In this document: in pieces, positions 54,977 to 63,902 of the stretch | Layout of the letters: each line of letters begins with the position of its first letter | Position numbering within the stretch: position 1 is the stretch's first letter | NCBI GenBank assembly: GCA_900554565.1 | Contig: USHX01000001.1 | Span: forward strand, 28,369-92,368 | Direction of reading: 5' to 3' | DNA length: 64,000 bases | Origin: an uncultured Clostridium sp. | GTDB lineage: Bacteria; Bacillota; Clostridia; TANB77; CAG-508 | The notes under the pieces: generated by a model | What the model saw: the letters and a program-made list of their open reading frames with translations, nothing else | Databases searched by the model: none | Told to the model about the DNA's origin: nothing | Translations under genes and position numbers: made by a program

Positions 54977-55627
54977 TTACATTTTTCTAAATACACCAGC
55001 TACTTTTCCTAATATTTCACATGTTGGAACTATTATTGGATCCATTGTACTGTTTTCAGGCTGTAGTCTAATATGATCTTTTTCTTTATAAAATGTTTTT
55101 ACTGTTGCTTCATCTCCTATTAATGCAACTACTATTTCTCCATTATTTGCCATGTTTTGTCTTTTTACTAAAATATAGTCTCCATCTAATATACCAGCTT
55201 CTATCATACTTTCTCCTCTTACTGTTAGCATAAAGCTTTCAGAGTTTCCGACAAAGTCAATTGGAATTGGGAATGTATCTGTTACATTTTCTACTGCTAA
55301 TATTGGCTCTCCCGCTGTTATTCTGCCTATTATTGGAACTTCAACTAGCTCTTTTTGTGTATAATAATCTTTACTTGATGTCTTTTTAACTTCTCCTGAA
55401 CCACCTTTTAACAATCTTAGTGTTCTTCCTTTTTTATCTTGTTTCTTTATATATCCTTTGTCTTCCAATTTTGCTAAATATCCATGTACCGTTGCTGTTG
55501 AGCTTAGTCCAACCGCTTTACATATTTCTCTTACTGATGGTGGATACCCTTGTGTCATTATTTGTTTTTCGATGAATTTTAATATTGATTTTTCTCTTTT
55601 ATTTAATTCTGGTTTTTTTCTTGGCAT
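54977..55627 (-). CDS. lexA: SOS repressor LexA
   Basis: 216 residues from ATG 55627 (GGGAGTG upstream; a longer frame to 55669 lacks a site). The N-terminal winged helix has YPPSVREICKAVGLSSTATVHGYLAKLE. The C-terminal peptidase has the ITAGEP cleavage site (Ala-Gly), the Ser of GESMIEAG and the Lys of ATVKTFY. It represses DNA-damage genes until RecA filaments trigger self-cleavage. I see no clear GAAC-N4-GTTC box in its promoter. Confidence 0.96.
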   Translation of the reverse strand: MPRKKPELNKREKSILKFIEKQIMTQGYPPSVREICKAVGLSSTATVHGYLAKLEDKGYIKKQDKKGRTLRLLKGGSGEVKKTSSKDYYTQKELVEVPIIGRITAGEPILAVENVTDTFPIPIDFVGNSESFMLTVRGESMIEAGILDGDYILVKRQNMANNGEIVVALIGDEATVKTFYKEKDHIRLQPENSTMDPIIVPTCEILGKVAGVFRKM

Positions 55628-55659
55628 ATTTTTCACTCCCATTTTTTCTATTTGAGCAC

Positions 55660-55688
55660 ATAATATCATACAAACAAAAAAATGTCAA
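55660..55688 (-). promoter_or_regulatory. Promoter of lexA
   Basis: On the minus strand TTGACA (55683-55688), 17 bp, TATTAT (55660-55665). Confidence 0.65.
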
Positions 55689-55736
55689 ACATATTTTTGG
55701 ATTTCTCCTATTTTTCTTAGCTATTTATAATTATTT

Positions 55737-56705
55737 TTATACTACTATTGCTTTTATTTCATTTTCTTTTAGTCCTGTTATTTCCATTACTTCTTCTGAG
55801 CCTATTTTTCTTTGCAACATCTTTTTAGCTAATTCTATTTTTTCTAATTTTCTGCCTTCAATTCTACCTTCAATTCTACCTTCCTTTAAGCCTTCTGTTT
55901 TCCATTTCTTTTTTCCTTTCTGCTCTCCTCTTCTTAATCCAGACTCATATTTCTTATTTTCTCCAATCTTTCTTAAAAATTCTTCTGTTCTTATTGAATC
56001 ATATAATTCTTCTTGTTCTGGCCCTACACTTATTACTTTCATTGTTTTTACTGCTTTGTCTACTTTTTTGTTTTCTTTTCTTGCCATCTCTATCATATCC
56101 TTTCTTCCTGCAAATAACCACATCCATTGTTCTAGTTTTTCTTTTACTCCTGCATTACTTCTTTTGAATTTTGGTATCTCTAGTATATGAACTTCTATAT
56201 AATCACTGGCTATTTGCTTTTCTTTTTTATATCCTATATCTACATAGCTTTTTTCTTCTGTTTCTCTATATCTCATTTGTGCTACATTGTGATAACTATT
56301 TCTTTCTACACAGTTGTAATTTAATATGCATATTATTATTGTTTTGTTTAATTTAGTGTATTTATCACCTTTTCTTAGTTGTTCTGATATTAATTTTCCT
56401 GCATATGTTGTTAATCTTTCTTCCATGTTATATTTATTTTTGGCTTGCATTTCAACATCTATTATGGTTTTATCTTCAAGTTCTACCTTTATATCTAATG
56501 TTCCGGATTTCCCATTTTTCTTATCTTTAACCATCTCTGGATTTTTTACTGATATTTTCTGTATCTGCATATTCAATATTGATTCCAACAAATCTTTTAA
56601 AATATCTTCATTTCCTTCACACCCAAAAACTCTTTTAAACATAAAGTCATATGTTATTGGTATTAATTCTTCTTTTGTTTCATTTTTGTTTTCTGCTTCT
56701 TGCAT
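55737..56705 (-). CDS. Rpn/PD-(D/E)XK nuclease family protein
   Basis: 322 residues from ATG 56705, with AAAGGAGAAG in front (upstream in-frame starts lack a site). The core LIPITYDFMFKRVFG, then GTLDIKVELED...IIDVEMQ, gives the Asp and Glu-x-Gln of the PD-(D/E)XK fold used by Rpn recombination-promoting nucleases and related transposase-like proteins. The C-terminal part has the short repeat EGRIEGRIEGRK and a helical tail. Such genes are often multi-copy and mobile, but no terminal repeats are visible here. Confidence 0.82.
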   Translation of the reverse strand: MQEAENKNETKEELIPITYDFMFKRVFGCEGNEDILKDLLESILNMQIQKISVKNPEMVKDKKNGKSGTLDIKVELEDKTIIDVEMQAKNKYNMEERLTTYAGKLISEQLRKGDKYTKLNKTIIICILNYNCVERNSYHNVAQMRYRETEEKSYVDIGYKKEKQIASDYIEVHILEIPKFKRSNAGVKEKLEQWMWLFAGRKDMIEMARKENKKVDKAVKTMKVISVGPEQEELYDSIRTEEFLRKIGENKKYESGLRRGEQKGKKKWKTEGLKEGRIEGRIEGRKLEKIELAKKMLQRKIGSEEVMEITGLKENEIKAIVV

Positions 56706-56987
56706 TCTTCTCCTTTCCATTTTACCAAATGGATTTAGTGGATACAATACCATTTGATTTAATATTTACTTATTAGTACAATAGTGCACAGTTATTACTT
56801 CATATCATTTTTCAATTTTCTTTTTAGTTTTTATTGGTATTTTGCCTGAAATCGGCTTCAGATTTAAACTTTAAAATTTTGTAATTAAATATTTTAGAAT
56901 AATAATTTTCATTTTGCAACAATTGTGCAATATTTTTACTTTGCATAGTTTATCAGATTTTAGATCTTTTTGCAATAGTTTTTATAA
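56706..56987. other. Gene-free stretch upstream of the Rpn-like gene
   Basis: Together with the ytfJ terminator this fills 336 bases. I see no open frame with a ribosome binding site. The sequence is extremely AT-rich, with short inverted repeats such as TTGCAACAATTGTGCAA; it may contain the Rpn promoter, but no strong match stands out. Confidence 0.4.
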
Positions 56988-57043
56988 AAAAATATAGTAT
57001 TGAAAAATTGCTCATTTAAGCATTTCTCCAATACTATATTTTT
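56988..57043 (-). terminator. Terminator of the ytfJ operon
   Basis: AAAAATATAGTATTG (56988-57002) pairs perfectly with CAATACTATATTTTT (57029-57043). Confidence 0.8.
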
Positions 57044-57644
57044 ATTCATCTTCTAAAGTTTCATCATATTCGAACTCATAGTCTATATCTGAATCAACAT
57101 TATCATGTTGTTCATGGATATTGGGTTTCACATTTTGAGTTTTGTTTTCTTTTGGCTGTTTATTTTTGTTTTGCTCATTTTTAGTATTATTTTTTTGCAT
57201 CTGTTTTAATATTGTTTGTGTTTCTTCCTTTTTATTTTTCATGTGTGTGTTCATCATATTATTTGTTCTTTCTATTAAATCTGGCATATAATCTAATAAC
57301 TTATCTAATGATGATGTATGATTTACAGGCATTAATTTTACTCCATTTGGTTGTATTACTAAAAATGCAACTGGGTTTATTGTAACTCCTGCCCCGGAAC
57401 CACCACCAAATGGTAGTCTATATTGAATTTCTTCTTCTTTATCTTTTTTAGTGTATTCATCAACTGTTTCTCCCTTAAATTCACTTCCTCCTGCTGCAAA
57501 GCCAAATGATACTTTTGATATTGGTATTATCACAATATTGTTTGATGTCTCTATTGGTTCTCCTATAATAGTATTTACATCTATCATGTCTTGAATGCTA
57601 TTCATAGCTGTAATCATAAGCCCTTCTATTGGATGTTCGCTCAT
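57042..57644 (-). CDS. ytfJ: GerW/YtfJ-family sporulation protein
   Basis: 200 residues from ATG 57644 (AAGGA six bases upstream; ATG 57650 touches the site). The conserved part begins HPIEGLMITAMNSIQDMIDVNTIIGEPIE and contains ISKVSFGFAAGGSEF and the glycine-rich LPFGGGSGAGVTINPVAFLV. The C-terminal third is a Lys/Asn/Gln-rich tail. In Bacillus the relative GerW is needed for spore germination. It overlaps the DUF2953 gene by 47 bases and so is probably coupled to it. Confidence 0.92.
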   Translation of the reverse strand: MSEHPIEGLMITAMNSIQDMIDVNTIIGEPIETSNNIVIIPISKVSFGFAAGGSEFKGETVDEYTKKDKEEEIQYRLPFGGGSGAGVTINPVAFLVIQPNGVKLMPVNHTSSLDKLLDYMPDLIERTNNMMNTHMKNKKEETQTILKQMQKNNTKNEQNKNKQPKENKTQNVKPNIHEQHDNVDSDIDYEFEYDETLEDE

Positions 57645-58224
57645 TTTCATTCCTTCTTTCCTTTTTCTTTAAATTCCATATTATATTTATAATATTAACT
57701 GTTTTTATTTCAAATATACCTTCAAATATGAGATTTAATATATTTTGCCCTATATATACTGGTTGTATATTAAATTTTTGATTTTCATGTTTTGATATTT
57801 TTTTGTTTAGATATATTCCTAAAAATATGCTTAAATATCCAACTATTAAAGCTGTTATTTTAGCATCTTCTGTTCCTAACAATAGTTGCAAATTCCAATA
57901 TTCAATTTGAATTTTTATTTTTTTTAGTTCTTTTAAAATTTCTTTATCAATTTTTTTCTTATTTTGAATAATATCTATTTCTGCTTGTCTTACCTTCTCT
58001 TTTAATTGTAACTTTTCTAATTTAGTTTGCGTAATGTTTATTTTTAATATTGGTATCTTTTTTAGTATGTACATAGTTATTATTATTTTATAATCTTTAT
58101 TTAATTTTCTTTTTATGCCAGAAGAGTTAAAACGAATATTTCTAACTTGAATTTGAATTTTAGATAATATCAATATAATGTTTATTAATATTACAATTAT
58201 TAATAATATAAAAAGAAAAGCCAA
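57598..58224 (-). CDS. DUF2953-family membrane protein
   Basis: 208 residues with a TTG start at 58224 behind AAGGGGG. The N-terminal helix (about 1-20) is followed by a lysine-rich amphipathic region and a second hydrophobic segment (AKITALIVGYLSIFLGIYL), then IQPVYIG and FEGIFEIKTVNIINIIW, the pattern of DUF2953. The pairing with ytfJ is common in spore formers. The last 47 bases overlap ytfJ in another frame. Confidence 0.75.
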   Translation of the reverse strand: MAFLFILLIIVILINIILILSKIQIQVRNIRFNSSGIKRKLNKDYKIIITMYILKKIPILKINITQTKLEKLQLKEKVRQAEIDIIQNKKKIDKEILKELKKIKIQIEYWNLQLLLGTEDAKITALIVGYLSIFLGIYLNKKISKHENQKFNIQPVYIGQNILNLIFEGIFEIKTVNIINIIWNLKKKERRNENERTSNRRAYDYSYE

Positions 58225-58348
58225 TATATTCGCCCCCTTGTTATATGTGGTTGCTTATTTATATTAGCTTTTCCATTTTTTTCTTTTTTAAACACTTTGT
58301 TATTAGTTTATTATAAAACTTTGTATTAGACAATTTTTCATTTCAATA

Positions 58349-59101
58349 TTATGAAGTTTTTTTCGCTTTTTCTACTGTTATATCTCCAAACAAAGTCTCT
58401 TGAGTTGTTTCTACTTTGCTTCTTCTAGATAATTCTAGTAACCCTGAAAATGCTGTTACTACTTCTTGTTTATTATGTTTTTTTATTGAAAATAATTTAT
58501 TAAATATAAAACTTTTTTGTTTTACTAGTACTTTAAACATTTCCTTTACTTTACTTGCCACTGTATAATTATCTGTTATTGCTATTTTTTCTATATTTTT
58601 TGCATTTTGATTTATCTTGTCATTGTTTCTTTCTACCAGTTTTGCATATAGTGTAGGTATTATTGTATTGTCATAGTCCTTTTCTATTTTTTGTTTTGGC
58701 AATTCTATTTCTTCTTGTCCTTTAAAATATCTTTTAGAGTATTCTTGATAATTTTCTTTAAATACTTTGCTAATTTCTTTGAATTTTTTATATTCTATGA
58801 TTCTTCTTATTAGCTCTTCTTCAGTTATTTCTTCCTCTTCTTCCTCTTGTTGTGGTAGAAGTTTTTTAGACTTTAAAAATAACAATGTTGATGCCATTAC
58901 TAGAAATTCACTAGCTATTTCTAAATTTAGTTTTTCTTGTTCATTTAAATAGTCTAAATATTGATCTGTTATTTCACTTAAGTTTATGTCATATATGTTC
59001 ATTTTGTTTTTATCTATTAAGTGGCATAATAAGTCTAGTGGCCCTTCAAAGTTATCTATTTTTATTGCGTATTTTTTTGTTTCTAATGTTAGCATCGCCA
59101 T
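58349..59101 (-). CDS. scpA: Segregation and condensation protein A (kleisin)
   Basis: 250 residues. The N-terminal kleisin segment IDNFEGPLDLLCHLIDKNKMNIYDINLSEITDQYL binds the SMC neck; a Glu-rich linker and a C-terminal winged helix follow. ScpA joins SMC heads in chromosome condensation. scpB, normally next, is absent: the next gene on this strand is DUF2953. Confidence 0.93.
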   Translation of the reverse strand: MAMLTLETKKYAIKIDNFEGPLDLLCHLIDKNKMNIYDINLSEITDQYLDYLNEQEKLNLEIASEFLVMASTLLFLKSKKLLPQQEEEEEEITEEELIRRIIEYKKFKEISKVFKENYQEYSKRYFKGQEEIELPKQKIEKDYDNTIIPTLYAKLVERNNDKINQNAKNIEKIAITDNYTVASKVKEMFKVLVKQKSFIFNKLFSIKKHNKQEVVTAFSGLLELSRRSKVETTQETLFGDITVEKAKKTS

Positions 59102-59118
59102 TTTTTATTTTCTCCTTT

Positions 59119-59562
59119 TTATTGTTCCATTGCTGTATTTATATTCTCTATTTTATATCCTTTTTTTGCTAGAAATTGCTTTATTTCTATTGGTTCCATT
59201 GAACTTTGCTTTTTATATATTATATTTGAAGCTGATTTTATTTCATATTGTTCTAATTCTTCTCTATTTTCATATAAATAGTCTTCTATATCATTTGTTT
59301 TTAAACCTTTTGCCATTAATTTATATCGTATTTCTCTTATTGATAGATTTTTTAGTATCATAAAGTTGTTTATTGTTCTATCTATATAATCTTTGTCATT
59401 TATATATCCAGCTTCTTTTAAGTATTGTATTACATCTTCTAATAAGTCTTCTGCCGTTGTTTTCGCAAATTTGTTTCTTACTTCATGTTCACTTCTTTTT
59501 TTATATAATATATATTTTAGTATTTTTGTTTTTTCTTTATCAAATTCTTCAATAGTATACAA
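59119..59562 (-). CDS. recX: Regulatory protein RecX
   Basis: 147 residues with an apparent TTG start. The three-helix RecX repeats are visible: LYKKRSEHEVRNKFA, IRYKLMAKGLKTNDIEDYL and IKQFLAKKGYKIENI. RecX inhibits RecA filaments. It lies 21 bases after recA and 17 before scpA in one run. Confidence 0.88.
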   Translation of the reverse strand: MYTIEEFDKEKTKILKYILYKKRSEHEVRNKFAKTTAEDLLEDVIQYLKEAGYINDKDYIDRTINNFMILKNLSIREIRYKLMAKGLKTNDIEDYLYENREELEQYEIKSASNIIYKKQSSMEPIEIKQFLAKKGYKIENINTAMEQ

Positions 59563-59583
59563 TGTTTTTACCTACTTTTTATT

Positions 59584-60630
59584 TTATTCATCATCATCTT
59601 CTGCACTTGGTAGTTCTTCTCCTAAGCTTTGTTCAAATGCTTTTGCAAAATTATCTCTTACTTTTGATTCTATGTCTGCAAGCATTTCTGGATGCTCATG
59701 TAAATATCTTTTTACGTTTTCTCTACCTTGTCCTATTCTTTCTCCATTATAGCTGAACCATGAGCCCGCTTTTTCTACTATGTCTAAGTTTACTGCCATA
59801 TCTAGTATATTTCCTTCTTTTGATATTCCTTGTCCATATACTACATCAAATTCAGCTTCTCTGAAAGGTGGCGCAACTTTATTTTTTATTACTTTTACAC
59901 GAACTCTATTTCCTTTGAATTCTCCATCTTGTTTGATGTTCTCAATTTTTCTTATGTCCATTCTTACAGATGCATAGAATTTTAATGCTCTACCACCTGT
60001 TGTTGTTTCTGGATTTCCAAACATTACTCCAATTTTCTCTCTTAATTGGTTTATAAATATTAATACTGTTTTTGATTTGTTTATTGCTCCTGCTAGTTTT
60101 CTTAATGCTTGTGACATTAATCTTGCTTGTAATCCCATGTGTGAATCTCCCATGTCACCATCAATTTCTGCTTTTGGTACTAAAGCTGCTACAGAGTCTA
60201 CTACTATAACATCTAATGCTCCACTTCTTACTAAGCTTTCTGTTATTTCTAATGCTTGTTCTCCTGTATCTGGTTGTGATACTATTAAATTATCTATATC
60301 TACACCTAGTTTTTTTGCATATACTGGGTCTAATGCGTGTTCTGCATCTATAAATGCTGCTTCTCCACCCATTTTTTGTGCTTCTGCAACTATATGTAAT
60401 GCTAATGTTGTTTTTCCTGATGATTCTGGTCCAAATACTTCTATTATTCTTCCACGTGGTACTCCTCCAATTCCTAGTGCTATGTCTAAGCTTAATGCAC
60501 CTGTTGGAATTGCTTCTATTTCCATTGCTTTAAATTCTCCTAATTTCATAACAGAGCCTTTTCCAAATTGTTTTTCTATTTGGCTCATTGCCATTTCTAG
60601 TGCTTTCTTTTTTTCTGTATTTTCGCTCAT
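59584..60630 (-). CDS. recA: Recombinase RecA
   Basis: 348 residues. GPESSGKTT Walker A, the L1/L2 loops (MGLQARLMSQALRKL, GNPETTTGGRALKFYAS) and the acidic C-terminus (AEDDDE) are canonical. It forms filaments on single-stranded DNA for strand exchange and LexA cleavage. GAGGAAAA precedes the ATG. Confidence 0.99.
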   Translation of the reverse strand: MSENTEKKKALEMAMSQIEKQFGKGSVMKLGEFKAMEIEAIPTGALSLDIALGIGGVPRGRIIEVFGPESSGKTTLALHIVAEAQKMGGEAAFIDAEHALDPVYAKKLGVDIDNLIVSQPDTGEQALEITESLVRSGALDVIVVDSVAALVPKAEIDGDMGDSHMGLQARLMSQALRKLAGAINKSKTVLIFINQLREKIGVMFGNPETTTGGRALKFYASVRMDIRKIENIKQDGEFKGNRVRVKVIKNKVAPPFREAEFDVVYGQGISKEGNILDMAVNLDIVEKAGSWFSYNGERIGQGRENVKRYLHEHPEMLADIESKVRDNFAKAFEQSLGEELPSAEDDDE

Positions 60631-60674
60631 AATTTTCCTCCTTAAATTTCTTTGAACTTTTGTTTGCTATCGCT

Positions 60675-60702
60675 ATTATATATCAAATATTTGTTTTGTC
60701 AA
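60675..60702 (-). promoter_or_regulatory. Promoter of recA
   Basis: On the minus strand TTGACA (60697-60702), 16 bp, TATAAT (60675-60680). The spacer contains the palindrome CAAATATTTG. No canonical LexA box is seen. Confidence 0.65.
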
Positions 60703-60725
60703 TACTTTTTCTAAAAAAAGTTTCT

Positions 60726-62316
60726 TTATTTATACCAACCTTCTACTCCATAAAATAAGTTAAACCAGTTAGGTGTTATATCTCCTACTAAAGAACTGTT
60801 ATATGCTACTATATATTTGTTAGTATATAAACTTATATATGGTATATCTGTTTTATAAATTTCCATTAATCTTTGATATTTTTCTTTTAAAACATTATCA
60901 TCATTTGTATTTTTCACTTCATTCATTATGTTTGTTATTTCATCATTTGAATAGTTTGCCATGTTGTTTTCGCCAAAAAATGTTGATAAATTTGGACTTG
61001 GTGATAGTGTCATATTACATAGTGCCATATCATAATTTTTGGTATTTATCATATTATTGTATTGGTCATCAGCAACTTGCACTATATTTATATAAATTCC
61101 GTTGTGAATCTAATTGTGTTTTTATATTTTGTGCTACTGCAACTCTTTCTGCATCACTCGCTCTTACTAACAAATTTAGTGCTAATTTTTGTGTTTTATA
61201 ATTTTCTGTTTTTTGCCATGAACCACTTCTATTTACCCATCCATTTTCTGTTAGCAATTGTTTGGCTTGTTCTTGATTATAACCGCTACTTGCATCTTGT
61301 GATTGTGCTAGCCAGTTCCCATAGTCTAATGGGAAACTACTGCTATAGCATTTGTTATTTAATACACTTGAATTTATATTTTCTTTATCTATTGAATATG
61401 ATATTGCTTTTCTCACTTCCTGTTTTGATAAGAAATAATTTGCTGTGTTTAATGCTAAAAATGTGTGACTTCTTCCTTTCATTTCTTTTGAACTATATCC
61501 AAGTGTTCCAATATATTCTTGTACATTTCCATTGTCTGTTCCTATCATATCTAAGTTTCCGATTTTAAAACTATTGTATAGTTCTCCAATTGATGAATAT
61601 AGATTTACTGTTACCTTTTCTAATGTTATTTCTTTATCTTTGTTCCACCAGTTTGTGTTTTTTTCTAATGTTATATATGATGATTGAACTTCTGATATTT
61701 TGAATTTTCCTGTACCTATTGGTGATGAATTTTTTCCTGTTGTTGCAAAGTCTTCTCCTTCATAATATTGCTTTGAAAGTATCGGAAATGTTAAATTATA
61801 TTCGAAAAATGGTACTTCTGTATCTAAATTTATTTTTACAGTGTAATCATCTACAATGTCTATTCCAGTTACATTCTGTACATTTGCTGAATATATTGTG
61901 TCACTATCTTTTAATCTATCTATAGTAAATTGAACATCTTCAGCTGTAAATCTTTGTCCATCTGACCATCTAACATTTTCTCTTAATTTTACTAAATATG
62001 AGTTATCACTTTGTTTTGCCCATTCTTTTGCTAAACAGGCTTCTGCCTTGTAATCTGATGTTAAGTTTACTAATGGTTCATATACTAGTTTTGTTATATC
62101 TTGCACATTTTTATTTTTACTTAGTATTGGGTTCATTGTATCTAAATTTGCTATTCCAAGTTTTATTTCTTTTGTTTTGCTGTCTTGACTATTGCTTGAT
62201 GTGTATTCTTCCTCTTGTTTTTTTATTTGTTCATCTTTTTTTATTTTGTAAACTGCAAAGATTAGTATTATAATTATGAATATTATAAATAAATATTTTA
62301 TCCAATTTGATTTCAT
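60726..62316 (-). CDS. OppA-like solute-binding protein, needs +1 shift at CGG codon 406
   Basis: 529 residues after joining. An N-terminal hydrophobic segment (about 8-25) anchors the protein; there is no lipobox Cys, unlike most family members. The SBP_bac_5 fold has LGIANLDTMNPILS, LAKEWAKQ, LRENVRWSDGQRFTAEDVQFTIDRL and IGTGKF. The frame breaks at CGG 61099-61101: skipping the C gives LDSQGIYINIVQVADDQYNNMI, the expected domain II strand, and reaches the normal end. Zero frame stops ten codons later. No permease genes are adjacent. Likely an oligopeptide-binding protein; the ligand is unknown. Confidence 0.87.
61099..61101 (-). other. Putative +1 recoding site: CGG codon 406 of the OppA-like gene
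   Basis: The context is CAA CGG AAT; dropping the C gives GGA of SQGIYI. Confidence 0.8.
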
Positions 62317-62478
62317 ATTTAATCTCGTTCCCTCCTAAAATGTACAATGCTATCATACATTAATTTAGGAAATTTTTCAAGATTTTTTTGATATAAAACA
62401 TGATTAAAATTTTAAGATTTAAATATATGACTTTAATCTAATAAAACTAAAACATTTTGTTTTTATAGTTTAACAGAA

Positions 62479-62542
62479 AAAATCAAATTTTGCAACAGTC
62501 TATAAAAAATTCCCAAAAAAACTTGTTACAAAATTTGATTTT
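62479..62542 (-). terminator. Terminator of spoVS
   Basis: AAAATCAAATTTTG (62479-62492) pairs with CAAAATTTGATTTT (62529-62542); extended by ACA/TGT and followed by T on the minus strand. Confidence 0.75.
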
Positions 62543-62559
62543 TCATTTATCTATTTATT

Positions 62560-62823
62560 TTAAGCTCTTGATTCTACAATTAGCTTTATGCCTGTTCTAT
62601 CTTCACCTTCTACTTCAACTTCAGCAAAAGCTGGTATGCATACCAAGTCAACTCCAGATGGTGCCACAAATCCTCTTGCTATCGCTACTGCTTTTACCGC
62701 TTGATTTAATGCCCCTGCTCCAATTGCTTGCATTTCTGCCTTGTTTGATTCCTTTACCAAACCAGCTATTGCTCCTGCTACTGAATTTGGATTTGATTTT
62801 GATGAAATTTTTAAAATCTCCAT
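62560..62823 (-). CDS. spoVS: Stage V sporulation protein S
   Basis: 87 residues of the Alba-like SpoVS family: KISSKSNPNSVAGAIAGLVKE, IGAGALNQAVKAVAIARGFV and a C-terminal strand with GEDRTGIKLIVE. It affects septation and coat assembly in Bacillus. The order rny-ymdB-spoVS matches Bacillus. Confidence 0.97.
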   Translation of the reverse strand: MEILKISSKSNPNSVAGAIAGLVKESNKAEMQAIGAGALNQAVKAVAIARGFVAPSGVDLVCIPAFAEVEVEGEDRTGIKLIVESRA

Positions 62824-62983
62824 ATTTTTTGCCTCCTAAATTTTTATTTTTGTTGTTGCAACTTTTATGGTTTTATTTTACATTATTTGGAAATAGTTGT
62901 AAAGCATTTTTTCAAATTTTTAACAGCTTTTCATCGCAGTAAAATCCCTATTTCGACAGCTTTTGGCAGGTTTTCTCATAATA

Positions 62984-63757
62984 CTATTTAATATATATTC
63001 TTTCTATATTTTTTGCTTTATTTGTTGTATCATCAATGTCAAATACAACACCATTTAAAATGCATTCTCCATTTGCTATTCTATATCTTTCTGGTAATGT
63101 TGTTTCAAATCTTTTTATTGATGCAGACACATCCATTCCTATTACTGATTTTTTAGGTCCTGTCATTCCTATATCTGTTATATATGCAGTTCCTTTTTCT
63201 AATATAGTTTCATCTGCTGTTTGTACATGTGTATGTGTTCCATATATTGCAGTTGCTTTTCCATCTAAGAAATATCCTAATGCTATTTTTTCTGCTGTTG
63301 CTTCTGCATGGAAATCTATAAATATCATGTCAACTTCATTTTCAATTTTTTCTATTATAGATTTAGCCTTTAAAAATGGATTTTCTGATAATACATTTAT
63401 ATCAACTCTACCAATAAGATTTATTACAGCTATTTTTTTATCTTTGCATGTATATATATTATAACCTTTTCCAGGTACTCCTTTAGGATAGTTTGCTGGT
63501 CTTATTATTTTTGGATTATCTATAAATTTAAATATATCTCTTTTACCCCATGTATGGTTTCCCATTGTTATTACATTAACTTTTTCTTCTGTAATATCTT
63601 TAAAGTTTCTTTCTGTCATTCCCATTCCTTCTGCTGAATTTTCTCCATTTACTATTACAAAATCTATATTTTTTGATTCTATTATTTTAGGTAATTCCTT
63701 TTTTAATTTTTTAATTCCGGCTGAACCAATTAGGTCTCCGATTGCTAAAACTCTCAT
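62984..63757 (-). CDS. ymdB: YmdB-type metallophosphoesterase
   Basis: 257 residues. The metal-binding motifs GDLIGSAG, NGENSAEG, GNHTWG, DFHAEAT and GTHTHVQTAD belong to the YmdB family, which hydrolyses 2',3'-cyclic nucleotides and influences biofilm and sporulation decisions in Bacillus. It has its own promoter after the rny terminator. Confidence 0.95.
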   Translation of the reverse strand: MRVLAIGDLIGSAGIKKLKKELPKIIESKNIDFVIVNGENSAEGMGMTERNFKDITEEKVNVITMGNHTWGKRDIFKFIDNPKIIRPANYPKGVPGKGYNIYTCKDKKIAVINLIGRVDINVLSENPFLKAKSIIEKIENEVDMIFIDFHAEATAEKIALGYFLDGKATAIYGTHTHVQTADETILEKGTAYITDIGMTGPKKSVIGMDVSASIKRFETTLPERYRIANGECILNGVVFDIDDTTNKAKNIERIYIK

Positions 63758-63796
63758 ATATTTCCATTCCTTTCTTTTTTGTTTTTTCCAAATATT

Positions 63797-63825
63797 ATAA
63801 TACTATACTAAACTACTTTAGTCAA
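63797..63825 (-). promoter_or_regulatory. Promoter of ymdB
   Basis: On the minus strand TTGACT (63820-63825), 17 bp, TATTAT (63797-63802). Confidence 0.65.
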
Positions 63826-63861
63826 ATTTTTCTATTTAAGTTTCAAAATAGAAATTTACAA

Positions 63862-63898
63862 AAAATAAAAAACCACAAAGGAAATTCCAATGTGGTTT
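63862..63898 (-). terminator. Terminator of rny
   Basis: AAACCACA (63870-63877) pairs with TGTGGTTT (63891-63898), with nested GGAA/TTCC; TTTTTTATTTTTT follows on the minus strand. Confidence 0.8.
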
Positions 63899-63902
63899 CT
63901 AT

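Noticed and set aside
3543..61101. The nine frame breaks as random indel errors or pseudogenes
   Set aside because: All nine are one extra C, always forming an in-frame CGG directly before a glycine codon, in otherwise intact and often essential genes. Random errors would hit other bases, phases and homopolymers. A systematic base-calling artefact is not formally excluded.
3543..61101. CGG reassigned as a normal triplet to another amino acid
   Set aside because: Triplet reading of any residue leaves the frame wrong downstream at nine sites, so a simple reassignment cannot restore the proteins.
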